Source of the DNA: Dysidea avara | Taxonomy: Eukaryota; Porifera; Demospongiae; Dictyoceratida; Dysideidae | Length of the DNA: 64,000 nt | Direction: 5' to 3' | NCBI RefSeq assembly: GCF_963678975.1 | Contig: NC_089273.1 | Location: 23,454,356 to 23,518,355, forward strand | Shown: positions 34,945-46,651 of the stretch, in pieces | Layout: every line of letters begins with the position of its first letter | Position numbering within the stretch: the first letter of the stretch is position 1 | Program-made: the position numbers and the translations under genes | Notes under the pieces: generated by a model | Database searches by the model: none | What the model was told of the DNA's origin: nothing | The model's input: only the letters and a program-made list of their open reading frames with translations

Positions 34945-35150
34945 AAAAAATTAGTAGTGAATTGCTCTGCCACAATACTCACTACTTTTAAGTAGTGACG
35001 TTCACTACTTTTTGCAGTGAACGTGACTACTTGGTGGTCAATGTAGTGACGTTCACTACAAACTTAGTGAACGTCACTACACAAAAATAGTGAGTATTGT
35101 GGCAGACATTAGTAGTGACGTTCACTGGTTTGTTTTTACTGTGTGCAGTC
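34945..35150. mobile_element. Palindromic MITE with GTAGTGACGTTCACTAC units
   Basis: The element runs from CACTGTAAAAAATTAG to TTTTTACTGTG. It holds at least four copies of the 17-bp unit GTAGTGACGTTCACTAC or its arms. An outer inverted pair CTGCCACAATACTCAC / GTGAGTATTGTGGCAG surrounds the core. It lies immediately upstream of the LINE relic starting near 35150. Related arrays are at 48285-48700 and 57020-57310. Confidence 0.8.
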
Positions 35151-36239
35151 CAGGATAGGCACTCTGCCCCAATTGGCTGGGATGTCACATATTGAAAATT
35201 TGAACTACAGATCATTGTAGGAAATGTGGACAGTTCCCTGAGAGTATTGAGCATATCGGGGCAGGATGTCCTTTGATGGCACAGACGGTGAACCTTGAGC
35301 GTCATAACGCTGCGATTCACTGGTGTCTTTTTGGCAGTTGCGACTTTCAGCGATCAGACAAGTGGTGGAAACACCAGCTGGAACCAGTACAAGAAAATTC
35401 CAGCTTTAAGCTTTTATTTGACTTTAAACATCTACACTGATACACGAATTTCACTATTTCAGCCAGGCGTCCTGATCTAGTTTTCATTAACAAGGAAACT
35501 AGGGTTACTATTACTCCACGGAACGGCACGGAACGGAATGGCATGTTCCGTGACATTATTCTCCGGAACGGAACAGAGCAGATACACGTTACCCCCAGCG
35601 CATCAACTAGTATATTATTTGGTGGCCATGGGCGTCCTAGAATGGCTAAATTTAAGGGAAGTTCTATTCACTACATTCAGCTTTATATAGCTATCATGTC
35701 TGCAAAGCTATAGTAGCTATTATATCTGATTTATTAGCTACTAATAAACTTGAAATTCAGTGTCTCTCAACTTGGACCATTCGCTAAGTCTCAACTATGT
35801 ACGTAGCTATATAGCATGTCTGATTTAACCTTACTATATATAGGTTGATGCCACAGTAAAAAAAAATCTTATAGGAAGCAAGAATACAGTTAGCAGCAAA
35901 AATTGAATAAAATATTTAGGTTTATAACACCAACATTATCGAGTAAAATAAGTGACAAAGTAATAGCATATACAGTAAATTAACAGAATTAAATTTAAAG
36001 CAGTACAGCAAATAAATGGTACAGCGATAGACTACACTGCAAAAGTTAATAAACACTAACTAGTTTCAACACAACTTTGACAACTCCAGCGTACATTCTT
36101 TGCCTAAGGTGCTTCAATAGAAACTGGAGAAATGCATACATCCCCATGGTACCATTCTGAACACTCCGAACAACATGTCATTGGAGGTTGCTTGATGTGG
36201 CATGCCAGGCATCCAGTATACCTTCAGTATATTTAACAT

Positions 36240-36620
36240 TCAGATTTTTCTTCTTTTGCCTCTGATTGATAACATAGAAAAACATTGCTGTTCAATAAAA
36301 TATGAGAGATGGCTACACATCTTAGGTTGGTCAAATACTAGTGTGCCAGGGTTTTCACCTAAACACAGTAGCAACTGCATATGCAATGCTGAACAAACCA
36401 CAATCATTAGATCCAGTCTGTTTATGAACATCTACAAAGTTCAGGTTAAATTCTGATTTGCTGATGTGCAGTAAACAGGCCACTTGTGTTAGCTGCCATA
36501 AGAAAACATACTATCTAAAACCAATACATCTTTTCGGATTGACTACTAGCAAGGTTACTAATTGTCACCCAGTGATTTCTGTTGCTGTCATGTATAACTT
36601 GAGTGAAAGTACTTTCAACA
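36240..36620 (-). pseudogene. Ulp1/SENP-type cysteine protease relic
   Basis: Read on the minus strand across frame changes, three catalytic signatures occur in the right order. NHWVTIS has the His codon at 36572-36574, VLVLDSMFS has the Asp codon at 36513-36515, and TGSNDCGLFSIA has the Cys codon at 36400-36402. GENPGTLVFDQPKM and SHLSYFIEQQCF follow, typical of the C-terminal part of Ulp1-like proteases (C48 family, SUMO or Nedd8 peptidases). A one-base shift near 36375 and several stops show decay. It lies within the 3,389-bp transposon and probably was part of its gene. Confidence 0.65.
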
Positions 36621-37532
36621 ATCTAACAACTCATCGTCAACCCATACCCAACATCTTGAAATTTTGTTTGAACTACTTGTTCAATATTATATTGGCTAAC
36701 TTAGATAATTGCAACATTAATCCAATCACCCGACAATACCACAGCCTTGTCCATGTCCATCAAGTGTAATTCATCAATCCAGAAATGGGTGCCTTCATCT
36801 TTGGGTAATTCTCTGTATGTATCAGCAGTCTTTTATTTTGCAAGAGGATGCTGCTACTTTTCACCAAGTCGTATACATTTGCAAAAGGTTTTGGAAGCTT
36901 TATTGACAGGTTGACTCAATGGAGAGTTGTCCAAAAGGAGTGATCCACCGTGTGATGAGTCTTCCTCACTGCACACTAGATGATCTGCATGTTGGAGCAC
37001 ACATATTAACTGTTAACATAATGATATTAACTACAAAACAAGTAAGGAAATATTAATCCTTTTTCCTGCTAAAAAATTCAATAATCAAAATTGTATGGTT
37101 AATTGTTAGTAGCAGAGCCAATATTATAAAATGGGCTCTAAATAGAGTAGAAACCTGGTCAGCATGTTCCATATAATTTCATTGGTGTGAATCAAGCAAA
37201 CAAAGAACAGTATTTAGAGAGAAAGTGACAAAATGGGTGCTAGCATTGATTTACCATTAGATGTTTGTGTATCACCATTACAATGTGACACTGCAGTGCA
37301 TCAAAAAGCTACTATCAATGCTATTCTTGTCCAGAAAGTAAGCAATGACATTTTGTTGTTGGCCTTGACAATTTGTTGTTGGCCTTGCCATTTTTTTCTA
37401 TATAGTAAACAACTACAGGCTACCAACACTTCAGTAATCCCACCATGGGCTTCTATTGCATTTAGCAAACCCATGCAGATATCAAAGAAAGAGATTTGAT
37501 AAAATTTAACTTAACTTTCAGCCACTAAAATA

Positions 37533-38170
37533 GGTACAAATTATCACCACTAGTGTTTATTTTGCTCAATTGATGGTAAATTGATTCTAAAGTTGTTGCA
37601 GTTATAAAAAGATTATAAAATTGTAGCATAAGTCACCAATTATCAGCAGGTACCAATTATCGGCACTTGTAAACTATAGAGGCTACAGGGTATATGGAAG
37701 CTACCAAGTTCCACAATGGGCTGTTACATCCTCTAAAACATTTCTTAGAATCATTTTCATTGGGTAATTATTGTTGTTAAAGTGCTATACAAGCTATGCT
37801 GGTTAAGCATGGAAATGCATAAAATAATGGAAACCAGTATGCTTTTATGTCTAACCTGAATATCTCTTGAATGGCTGGCCTCACAAAGAACCAACAAGGC
37901 ATTACGGAGTTACATACAAAATTGCACACTGTGCCGATAATTGGTCAATCACGAAAGTACAGTGGTCGATAATAGGTATCCCATGACAATAATTGGCACA
38001 ATAGGCATTGCAATTTTCCTTATAACAAGATGTCCACTCACGTGAGATAATTAGAATTTGGTGCGCTAAGAGATGAAGGACTGCTCTATTAACTGGTTCA
38101 AACTGGAAGTTCGTATGCCATTGAATTAAAGAATTACAACTGTGTGATGAAACGGTGCCGATAATTGGCG
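37533..38170. repeat. Cluster of AATTATCGGCAC-like motifs
   Basis: At least seven related sites on both strands: 37533-37550, 37634-37648, 37651-37666, 37931-37944, 37962-37980, 37985-37999 and 38155-38170. The best form is CCAATTATCGGCAC. They lie in what looks like an intron of the transposon gene. They could be protein-binding sites or a dispersed micro-repeat. Confidence 0.6.
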
Positions 38171-38266
38171 ACTTAGGTTTGGAGCAGTCAGGCTGTTCCA
38201 CTGAGAGACAACATATGTCAAACAAACACACACTCACCAACACCCAAAAGATCCTTGTCCACTCAC

Positions 38267-38399
38267 ATAAGTTTTCAAATTGTGTGTTAGGGCCATACTT
38301 ATTGTAACATGCAGCAGTACTAAATTTCTCTTTCATAAATTCAGCAAGCCAAAAGTTGAGTGGCTTGTTTGTAAAACTATGAATCTCAGTACTCATCAA
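38267..38399 (-). pseudogene. Possible N-terminal exon of the 3,389-bp transposon's gene
   Basis: The exon encodes MSTEIHSFTNKPLNFWLAEF followed by MKEKFS and YNKYGPNTQFENL, and ends at TTAT|GTGAGT. The pattern L.FWL..F.......Y.PNT resembles the start of DUF3504/ZMYM-like domains, but the match is short and from memory. Downstream exons that would link it to the Ulp1 relic were not found. Confidence 0.35.
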
Positions 38400-39429
38400 A
38401 AATCACGGCGATCTGCTAAAGTACCTAAAACGTAATTCTCAATCCTTCTTAGCTCTGGTATACCACACTGGTTCTGCCGTCCAGGTCGTTTTCCACTCTG
38501 GTTCTGCCGTCAGAATCGCCTTCCATTCTGGTTCTTCCTGCCTAAGCACCTTCTATAACTACAGCAAAGAGATTGAATTCACCACAAAAGGGCTTCTTTG
38601 CATTCGTCACCAACTCATCTTCTTCACCTTGTGTTCCTCGTCGTGTTGTCACCTCGGATGACAGCTGCATGTCACGTGATAAAATCCCACATTAGCATAA
38701 TTATAGCCTGAAGGCTAGTTATCAGCTACAAGAAACAGCCGGCTCGTTTCGTTTTTCACAAAAGTAACATAGTACAGTGTTTGAAAGTGATTTAGAGGAT
38801 ATATCTAGGAACCTTAGGCGTTCCGTTCCGGAGAATAATGCCACGAAAGATGCCATTCCGTTCCGTGCCGTTCCGTGGAATAATGGTAACCGAAACTAGG
38901 CACACTTGATAGATGTAGCCTGTGTTATGGATAGAAACATATTGACCAAAGAGAATGAGAAAGTGGAGAAATATTTAGACTTAAGTATTAAATTACAGCA
39001 CTTATGGAACACTAATGTGCAAGTCATACCCCTTATTTTTGGGGCTCTGTGGTCAATGTCTAATTCAATTTACACTTACCTTGCTACTCTACAAGTTGCA
39101 GAAATTGGTGTCCACCAGCTTCAAAATACTGTTGTTCTGCGTACTGCTAACATCATAAGAAGACACATCATTCTCCTTGTTCAAGTTGAACTCGAGAACT
39201 TACTGATATCTATTTTTGTATTAATATATGGTGCTAATGAATAAATAATAATAATAATAATAATAATATTCAATCTGTGCATGTATGGTTTGGTTAATTC
39301 AATATAAAATAATAAAATAGGCTGCATGATCTCTACGGGATTCTCCAAGTTGTACTGAGAAACTGTGTCTTTGCAGACACTGTTTTTAGCTCGAGCAATG
39401 ATTCTAATCATAATGTCACGACGATTCAC

Positions 39430-40638
39430 AGAATCTACTTAAAACTTAGGCATTCCAGCCCGGTTTTTAAATTTTGGAAAAATGGGATTTTTATATGCTA
39501 AATAGTTAGAGTATTGATTGTCGATCTCAGTAATATATTGTAGTTTGTTGGTTTGGAATTAGCTACTTTGGCATGTACAGTGCTTAAAAACTGAAAAAGG
39601 TCTAGAGCTCCCCATACATTTTGAAGGGAAAAATGGCACAATAGAATCAAGAAGCCATATAGCAATTTGGACTACCTTGAAACTGCAGTTGCTTCTATAG
39701 TATGTTCACGTTGAGCTGAATCCTCAAAAACATTTAATAACTCATGGATGCAATTACACACAATCTTGAAATTTGGTTCATTTGTAGTACTGCTTGACCC
39801 GCTAAAAACATTTCAAAATCTTGTTCGAATGTTTGACATAATATTTACAGCTAATCAAAATTTTCACAATACATTTCCTATGGGGAAGCCATTTAAGTAC
39901 AGGGTCCATTACAGCCATTTCCCGAACTTGTAATGGAGGCAAACTGTACGTGTCTGTTGTTGACACCTTTGCTGTTACCAATAGTCATCTGGTTGGCAGA
40001 AATGTTAACTCTGTTGAGAAAAAATCCACTTTTAATTTTTAGCTGTTTTTCAGGATTCAGCTCAACATGAACATACTATAGCTGCAAGTTTGTACATGTA
40101 GTGAGAGTAACTTCAGATCGTTTCGGATCTCAGCGATCTTTGTATGCTTTGTGGTGATCAAATATATTTCACCTACTATACACTTTCAATACAATGGTAT
40201 ATACCCTTATGCAGGGGCTATCTCAAGTTAGTATAAACATCAAGTTGAAAACTTAAGGTAAACAACTAAAGTGGAGGTGCCACACTTATGCAACACTACC
40301 AAAGGTGGAGTTGTGGTTTCAATTATGGCATTTTTATGCCGACTTTGAAGTGGCCTATACTTTTAGCTCATGACACAGCCATCAGAAAATTGCTCTGGAG
40401 ATGAAAATCTCTAACCAAAGTGAGGTAACTACGCATTTAAAAGTAGGCACCAGTGACTACCTTCCACCCAACAGTACGTTTTCAAAGTTTTAAAGTGTTC
40501 TACATACAATGCATGGATTGAAAATACTAAAAAAAACACAAAACTAACTTATATGTAACGCGCACGATAAAATTAAGATTTTCATCATCACAAATGTGTG
40601 GACCAAACCCACAGCGATTTTCATCCTCATTGAAACTC
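39430..40638. other. No gene; weak inverted repeat
   Basis: No coding feature was found. The arms TATAGTATGTTCACGTTGAG and CTCAACATGAACATACTATA (39683-39730 and 40046-40090) form an inverted pair about 400 bp apart, perhaps the ends of a MITE. Confidence 0.5.
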
Positions 40639-41053
40639 GGACGACGAAGAAATCCCAAATTAAACTGAGACGTAAAATATCCAGATTACAAGCACTTTTT
40701 AAAATTATACATCAAGATTATTCACTGTCAATTCCTCCTCATTTTATTTCAATGACAAGATCCACCAGACTATATCACCCACATCGTTTTATTCTACCAA
40801 ATTCATGTACCTATTCATACCAACAGAGCTTTTACTCCAGATCAATTAAGGATTGGAACAACTTACCATCTTCCATCATTGAGAGCAACAATATTGACTC
40901 TTTTTCAGCGGAACTGCAAACATTGTATGGAACTCAATAACTGTAATCTTTGTAACTACGTAGCTAAATTCATTTTATGATTGCTTTTTTCCTGAGCATA
41001 TCAGCTGTGCTGTCTGCTCAGTAACAATAATAATAATAATAATAATAATAATA
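40639..41053 (+). mobile_element. 5'-truncated LINE 3' end (APE-type family)
   Basis: The open frame (to 40940) encodes RRKISRLQALFKIIHQ, PPHFISMTRSTR, then SYQQSFYSRSIKDWNNLPSS, the C-terminal part of a CR1/L2-like LINE protein. It is close to the protein at 57982-58776. The 3' UTR has a stem CTGAGCA (40992-40998) / TGCTCAG (41015-41021), followed by (AAT)n. The 5' part is missing. Confidence 0.75.
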
Positions 41054-41311
41054 AACACAGTTGTTATTTTGTGCCTAGGTTCCATTGGGGAATATACGGA
41101 AATATTTTTATTAAAAGAATCTCGAATACTAGAATGCCTACTTAAATACTATTACTATGTGAAATGTCAATCATCTCCTTCCTCATGGTCAAACTTCACT
41201 CCGAATTTTCTGCTCACGCGACCACCCTTTGGGTTCCGGAATTTTCCGTGTGTGGTATTTGCGAAAATTATCTGAGTGGCAGAGTATGTTGTGTTTTTAA
41301 AAGATAAATAG
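41054..41311. other. Spacer, nothing recognised
   Basis: Unique sequence between a LINE tail and copy B of the palindrome-minisatellite element. Confidence 0.4.
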
Positions 41312-41634
41312 ATCTAATCAAAAACAGAAAAGCTGTAAAAAAAGGTGCGGCCCCCAAAAAGGCCATGGTGAAAAAAGATGTGAAATCCAAGGTGGCGGCT
41401 AAGAAATGGCTGTGATGGTAGGTTAATGGTTACATTTTAATAACAACAATTCAGGTGAATTTGGTGCCAAGACCAAGCGGCACAAAATTCACCTGAATTG
41501 TCGTTATTAAAATGTAACCATTAACCTACCATCACAGCCATTTCTTGGCCGCCACCTTGGATTTCACATCTTTTTTCACCATGGCCTTTTTGGGGGCCGC
41601 ACCTTTTTTACAGCTTTTCTGTTTTTGATTAGAT
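41312..41634. repeat. 323-bp near-perfect palindrome (copy B)
   Basis: This is the counterpart of 27546-27870, with the same central GCCAAGACCAAGCGGC and the same ends ATCTAATCAA / TTGATTAGAT. Confidence 0.95.
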
Positions 41635-41829
41635 ATCACTTCTTTACTGCAAACCCGGCCTATGGCTGGCTTTGGGGCTTTTTTAACCCATGTGTTTTTT
41701 CTTCACTACAGGAAGAAGAAAAGAACTTAAAGAAGAATTTTAGTGCTTCAATTATTTTGATTTTATTAGTAATTTTATATACATATATTTATTACATGCC
41801 CATTATTCCCCACAGGATACTTTTTTGCA

Positions 41830-44800
41830 GCTGATCTTTCTACTGGGTGACTTGAAATGTAGCTGAAATATATACAGGATGGTTTCTTTGTAGCTGAACT
41901 CTCTACAAGGTAACCTCTTCTAGCTGGTCTCTCTACAGGGTATTTTGTTTCTAGCTGAACTCTCTACAGGTGATTTGTTTGCAGCTAAACTCTCTACATG
42001 GTGGTGTCTTTGTAGCCGAACTCTCTACATGATGGTTTCTTTGTAGCTGAACTCTCTATAAGGTGACTTCGTCTAGCTGAACTCTCTACAGGGTGATTTT
42101 TTTGTAGCTGAACTCTCTGCAGGGTGATTTGTTTGCAGCTGAACTGTCTACATGATGGTTTCTTTGTAGCTGAACTCTCTACAAGGTGACTTCGTCCAGC
42201 TGATCTCTCTACGGGGTGATTTGTTTCTAGCTGAACTCTCCACAGGTGATTTGTTTGCAGCTAAACTCTCTACATGGTGGTTTCTTTGTAGCTGAACTCC
42301 CTACATGATGGTTTCTTTGTAGCTGAACTCTCTACAAGGTAACTTCTTCTCTACAGGGTGATTTGTTGTAGTTGAATTCTCTACAAGGTGGTTTGTATGA
42401 GGCTGAACTCTCTACATAGCGGTTTCTTTGTAGCTGAACTCTCTACAGAGTGATTTGTTTGCAGCTGAACTCTCTACATGATGGTTTCTTCGTAACTGAA
42501 CACTCTACAAGGTGACTTCTTCTAGCACGATCTTTCTACAGGGTGAATTGTTGTAGCTGAACTATCTACGAGGTAACTTCTTCTAGCTGATCTCTATACA
42601 GGGTGATTTGTTTGTAGTTGAATTATGCACAGGTGGTTTCTTTGTAGCTGAACTCTGTACATGATGGTTTCTTTGTAACTGAACTCTCTACAAGGTAACT
42701 TCTTCTAGCTGATCTTTCTACTGGGTGATTTGTTTCCAGCTGAACTCTCTGCATGGTGGTTTCTTTGTTGCTGAACTCTCTACAAGGTGAATTCTTCTAC
42801 CTGATCTCTCTACAGGGTAATTTGTTTGTAACTGAACTCTGTACAAGTGCGTTTTTGTGGGTGATCTCACTGCAGGTTGATTTGTTTGTAGCTGAACTCA
42901 CTAAAGGGTGATTTTGCTTGTAGCTGAACTCCTTGCATTGTATCTAGTTTCTAGCTGATCTCTCTACAGGGTGATTTGTTTGTAGCTGATCTCTCTACAA
43001 GTTGATTTGTGTGTAGCTGATCTCTCTGCAGGTTGATTAATTTGCAGCCGATCTCTCTACAAGGTAATTTGTTTGTAGCTGAACTGTCTATAAAGTGATT
43101 TATTTGTAGCTGATCTCTCTGCAGGTTGATTTGTTTTAGCTGAACTCTCTACAGGGTGATTTACTTGTAGCTGAACTCCTTACATTGTGTGTAGTTTCTA
43201 GCTGATCTCTCTACAGGGTGATTTGTTTGTAGCTGATCTCTCTACAAGTTGATTTGTGTGTAGCTGATCTTTCTACTGGTTGATTTGTTTGTAGCCAATC
43301 TCTCAACAGGGTAATTTGTTTGTAGCTGAACTCTGTACAAGGTGCTTTTTTTGTAGGTGATCTCACTGCAGGTTGATTTGTTTGTAGCTGAACTCACTAA
43401 AGAGTGATTTGCTTGTAGCTAAACTCCTTACATTGTGTCTAGTTTCTAGCTAATCTCTCTACAGGGTGATTTGTTTGTAGCTGAACTCTCTATAAGGTGA
43501 TTTGTTTGCAGCTGAACTCTTTACATGGTGGTTTCTTTGTTGCTGAACTCTCTGCAGGGTGTTTTGCTTGTAGCTGAACTCTCTACAGGGTGATTTGTTT
43601 CTAGCTTACAGTATCTCTCTACAGGTTGATTTGTGTGTAACTGATCTCTCTACAAGCTGATTTGTTTGTAGCTGAATTCTCTGCAAAGTGTTTTGTTTGT
43701 AGCTGACCTCTCTTCAGGTTGATTTGTTTCTAGCTGATCTCTCTACAGGGTGATTTTTTTGTAGCTGACCTCTCTTCAGGGTGATTTGTTTCTAGCTGAT
43801 CTCTCTACAGGATGATTTTTTGTAGCTGACCTCTCTTCAGGGTGAATTGTTTCTAGCTGATTGCTCTGCAGGTTGATTTGCTTGTAGATGAACTCTCTAC
43901 AGTGTAATTTGTTTGTAGCTGAACTCCTTACTTTGTGTCTAGTTTGTAGCTGATCTCTCTACAGGGTGATTTGTTTGTAGCTGAACTCCTTACTTTGTGT
44001 CTAGTTTGTAGCTGATCTCTCTACAGGGTGATTTGTTTGTAGCTGATCTCTATACAACTTGATATGTGTGTAGCTGTTCTCTCTGCAGGGTGATTTGTTT
44101 GTAGCCGATCTCTCTACAAGGTAATTTGTTTGTAGCTGAACTATCTATAAGGTGATTTGTACATAGCTGATCTCTCTGCAGATTGATTTGTTTTAGCTGA
44201 ACTCTCTACAGGGTGATTTGTTTCTAGCTTGTCTCTCTACAGGTTGATTTGTTTGTTGCTGATCGCTCTAAAAGTTGATTTGTTTGTAGCTGAACTCTCT
44301 GCAAAGTGTTTTGTTTGTAGTTGATTTCTCTACAAGGTGATTTTTTGTAGCTGACCTCTCTTCAGGGTGATTTGTTTCTAGCTGATATCTCTACAGGGTG
44401 ATTTTTTGTAGCTGACCTCTCTTCAGGGTGATTTGTTTCTAGCTGATCGCTCTACAGGTTGGTTTGTTTGTAGCTGAACTCTCTACAGGGTGATTTGCTT
44501 GTAGCTGAACTCCTTATATTGTGTCTAGTTTCTAGCTGATGTTTCTACAGGGTGATTTTTTGTAGCTGAACTCTCTACAGGGTAATTTGTTTCTAGCATA
44601 TCTCTCTACAGGTAGATTTGTGTTGATTTGTTCATTGCTGATCGCTCTAAAGGTTGATTTGTTGCAGCTGAACACCCTGCAAAGTGTTTTGTTTGTAGCT
44701 GATCACTCTAAAGGGTAATTTGTTTGTAGCTGAACTCTCTCCACAGTGACTTGTGTGTAGCTGAATTCTGTGTAGCTGAATTCTCTAGAGAGTGACTTAA

Positions 44801-45035
44801 TTGTAGCTTAATTCTCTACACAGTGCATGACTTGTTTATAGCTGAACTTTCTTCAGTGTGACTTGTAATGTTCTGAATCTCTATAGTGATATATTTGCTT
44901 AACTCTCCACATGGTGATTGTCTTCTTGCTGAACTGTCTATAAGATTAACTGTTTGCAGCTGAACTCCCAACAGAATAACTTGTGATGTAACAAAATTCT
45001 ATAATGGAATAAATAAACTAGCCGAATGCTCTATT
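41830..45035 (+). repeat. 31-bp minisatellite, about 100 copies (copy B)
   Basis: Same unit as the array in copy A. Blocks of units at the left and right ends match that array in order, while the middle differs by gain and loss of units. Confidence 0.95.
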
Positions 45036-46004
45036 AGGGTGACTGTTCTATTGTAGTATCTCGATCTCGCATTTGCTACACGGAGTTGGCTTTCGAATCA
45101 TAACTCAGTGGTTTGTAATCCGATTCTTCTGTACTGCTGCAAGGACTTTCTATGAAGATTATTCCAGCTATGCACCGATTTTCAGCTCATTGCTCTAAGC
45201 GGTTTGCCTAATAGGCGTGAAAACTAATACTTTTTTATTCATAAAAATCGATCGCGTAATTGTGACACAGGTTGGGTTTTGTGTCATATCTCCGTGGTCT
45301 TTATCTCGATTCCTTTCAAACCACCAAAAGGCACTCCTACGATGGTTACTCCATCTACATAGCAATTTTCAACTGATTCCATGAAGCGGTTTACCCTGTA
45401 GGCGTGACAACAAATCGATCTTGTTTTACGCGAATAATCGGTCATAACTCCTGAACCATTCATCCGATTTGTACCAAATTTGATGCTAGGATTCGCCTTT
45501 GGATTCCCTTTCTGTGTGCTAAATTTCAAGGTGATCGGAGTACGCGTTTGCTTGTTATAGCAATTTTGCAAGTGTGCGAAAAGACGAAGAAGAAAAAAAA
45601 CGAAGAAAAAACGAAACTTTGGCAGCTCGTATCTCGGAAATGGCTTAAGCGATTTCCTTCAAATTTGGAATGTAGACTCCCTTGGCTGGCGGGAAACTGT
45701 GTAGCAAATTTGGTTCCAATCAGATAAGTGATCACCGAGATACAAAGGTGTGAAAATGACGTTTTCGTTCTTCCTGTCAATATACTCACGGGTGTGGCGC
45801 ACCGGCTTCTTGGGCCGCACGACACACTACCGTGTGTCTTGATATATTAATGATACACGGTTATTTAACATAATAACTGCGTACTTCATAGTAGATTTGG
45901 AAGAAACTGTACGCCGACGTTAATTTAAGGCTGAACCAAAACACTGGACCGTGTAAGTTTTTACATTGTAGGAATGTCAAGGTACTAAGATTAGCTAGCG
46001 CATT

Positions 46005-46651
46005 TGTGACCGTCTCAGCAAAAACCCGACTTGTTCGCACAAGCATGCGTATTGTTAAAAATGAAATTTATAAATAATTCGTAAAATTAAGCATGCATGC
46101 TACAAAGAAAAATACGCAAGTTTTTATCGGGCCAGTATTCGAAGAAGGAAGATTTAAATCGATTAAAACTATATACTATCTTATTCACCTGCTCATGGAG
46201 AGTTCGAAAATCTTTGTTTCGTTTCTGTAGCTTCAACAGTATTCGTGTCACGTGTGTTTGTTTACGATGTGGTAAACGTAAACAGGATCGCCATCGTTTC
46301 TTCTACCAAACCGCTTTTGTATCCATATCTGCAAGTGTCTACAGGGCTAATACTATACCTTGACTGATGTACTGATCCATGGTGAACATTTTAAGCCAAA
46401 TTGCAATGCTGTAGACTAATCCAAACGGAAGTTATGACTGCGAATGTAAGCAACTGTAATTTATTATTAGTATAGCCGCTGTACAAATCGATTATCTTAC
46501 TCTTCCTACTGGCTAGTGCTATAATTTCACAACTACACGTCACAGAAAGCTGAAACTTTGGCGATCCATTCCTTCGACACAGATAATAATGCTGAGTGAA
46601 TAATTTTTTTAACTTTGCGAAGAAGTCGGTTTTTTTGCTGAGACGGTCACA
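46005..46651. mobile_element. MITE with TGTGACCGTCTCAGC terminal repeats
   Basis: About 647 bp. The left end TGTGACCGTCTCAGCAAAAA and its complement at 46629-46651 form the terminal repeats, extended by CCGACTT.TTCGCA. No transposase is seen. A variant single end, TGACCATCTCAGCGAAAAC, occurs near 57887. Confidence 0.7.

Larger units (their letters stand above)
35503..38891 (-). mobile_element. 3,389-bp DNA transposon with 8-bp target duplication
   Basis: It is flanked by perfect GAAACTAG duplications (35495-35502 and 38892-38899). Terminal inverted repeats of about 75 bp begin GGTTACTATTACTCCACGG on the left and GGTTACCATTATTCCACGG on the right (as reverse complement), and contain GGAACGGCACGGAACGGAATGG-like GC-rich motifs. 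An 8-bp duplication suits hAT and some other superfamilies, but no hAT transposase was found. The minus strand carries two decayed coding pieces, a Ulp1-type protease relic and an N-terminal exon, described separately. Confidence 0.85.
35150..39240 (+). mobile_element. RLE-type LINE C-terminal relic, split by a DNA transposon
   Basis: The left part (35150-35502) encodes a CCHC knuckle, CRKCGQFPESIEHIGAGC, then ERHNAAIHWCLFG, and ends RRPDLVFINKETR. The right part (38900-39240) resumes LIDVACVMDRNI, EKVEKYLDLSIKLQHLW and QVIPLIFGALWS. Joined over the insertion, the two parts give the PD-x12-D order of the R2/NeSL-like endonuclease. A TGA in the left part and a one-base shift at the junction show that the LINE is dead. 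A 3' tail of (AAT)n follows at 39241-39268. Confidence 0.75.
41312..45841 (+). mobile_element. Palindrome-minisatellite element, copy B (uninterrupted)
   Basis: The order is the same as in copy A: palindrome (41312-41634), linker, 31-bp minisatellite (about 41830-45035), unique tail (45055-45841) and terminal hairpin GACACAC-TACC-GTGTGTC (45821-45838). The junction GACTGTTCTATTGTAGTATC near 45040-45060 is the empty site for the LINE inserted in copy A. The copies are highly similar outside the array, so the family moved or duplicated fairly recently. Confidence 0.8.
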
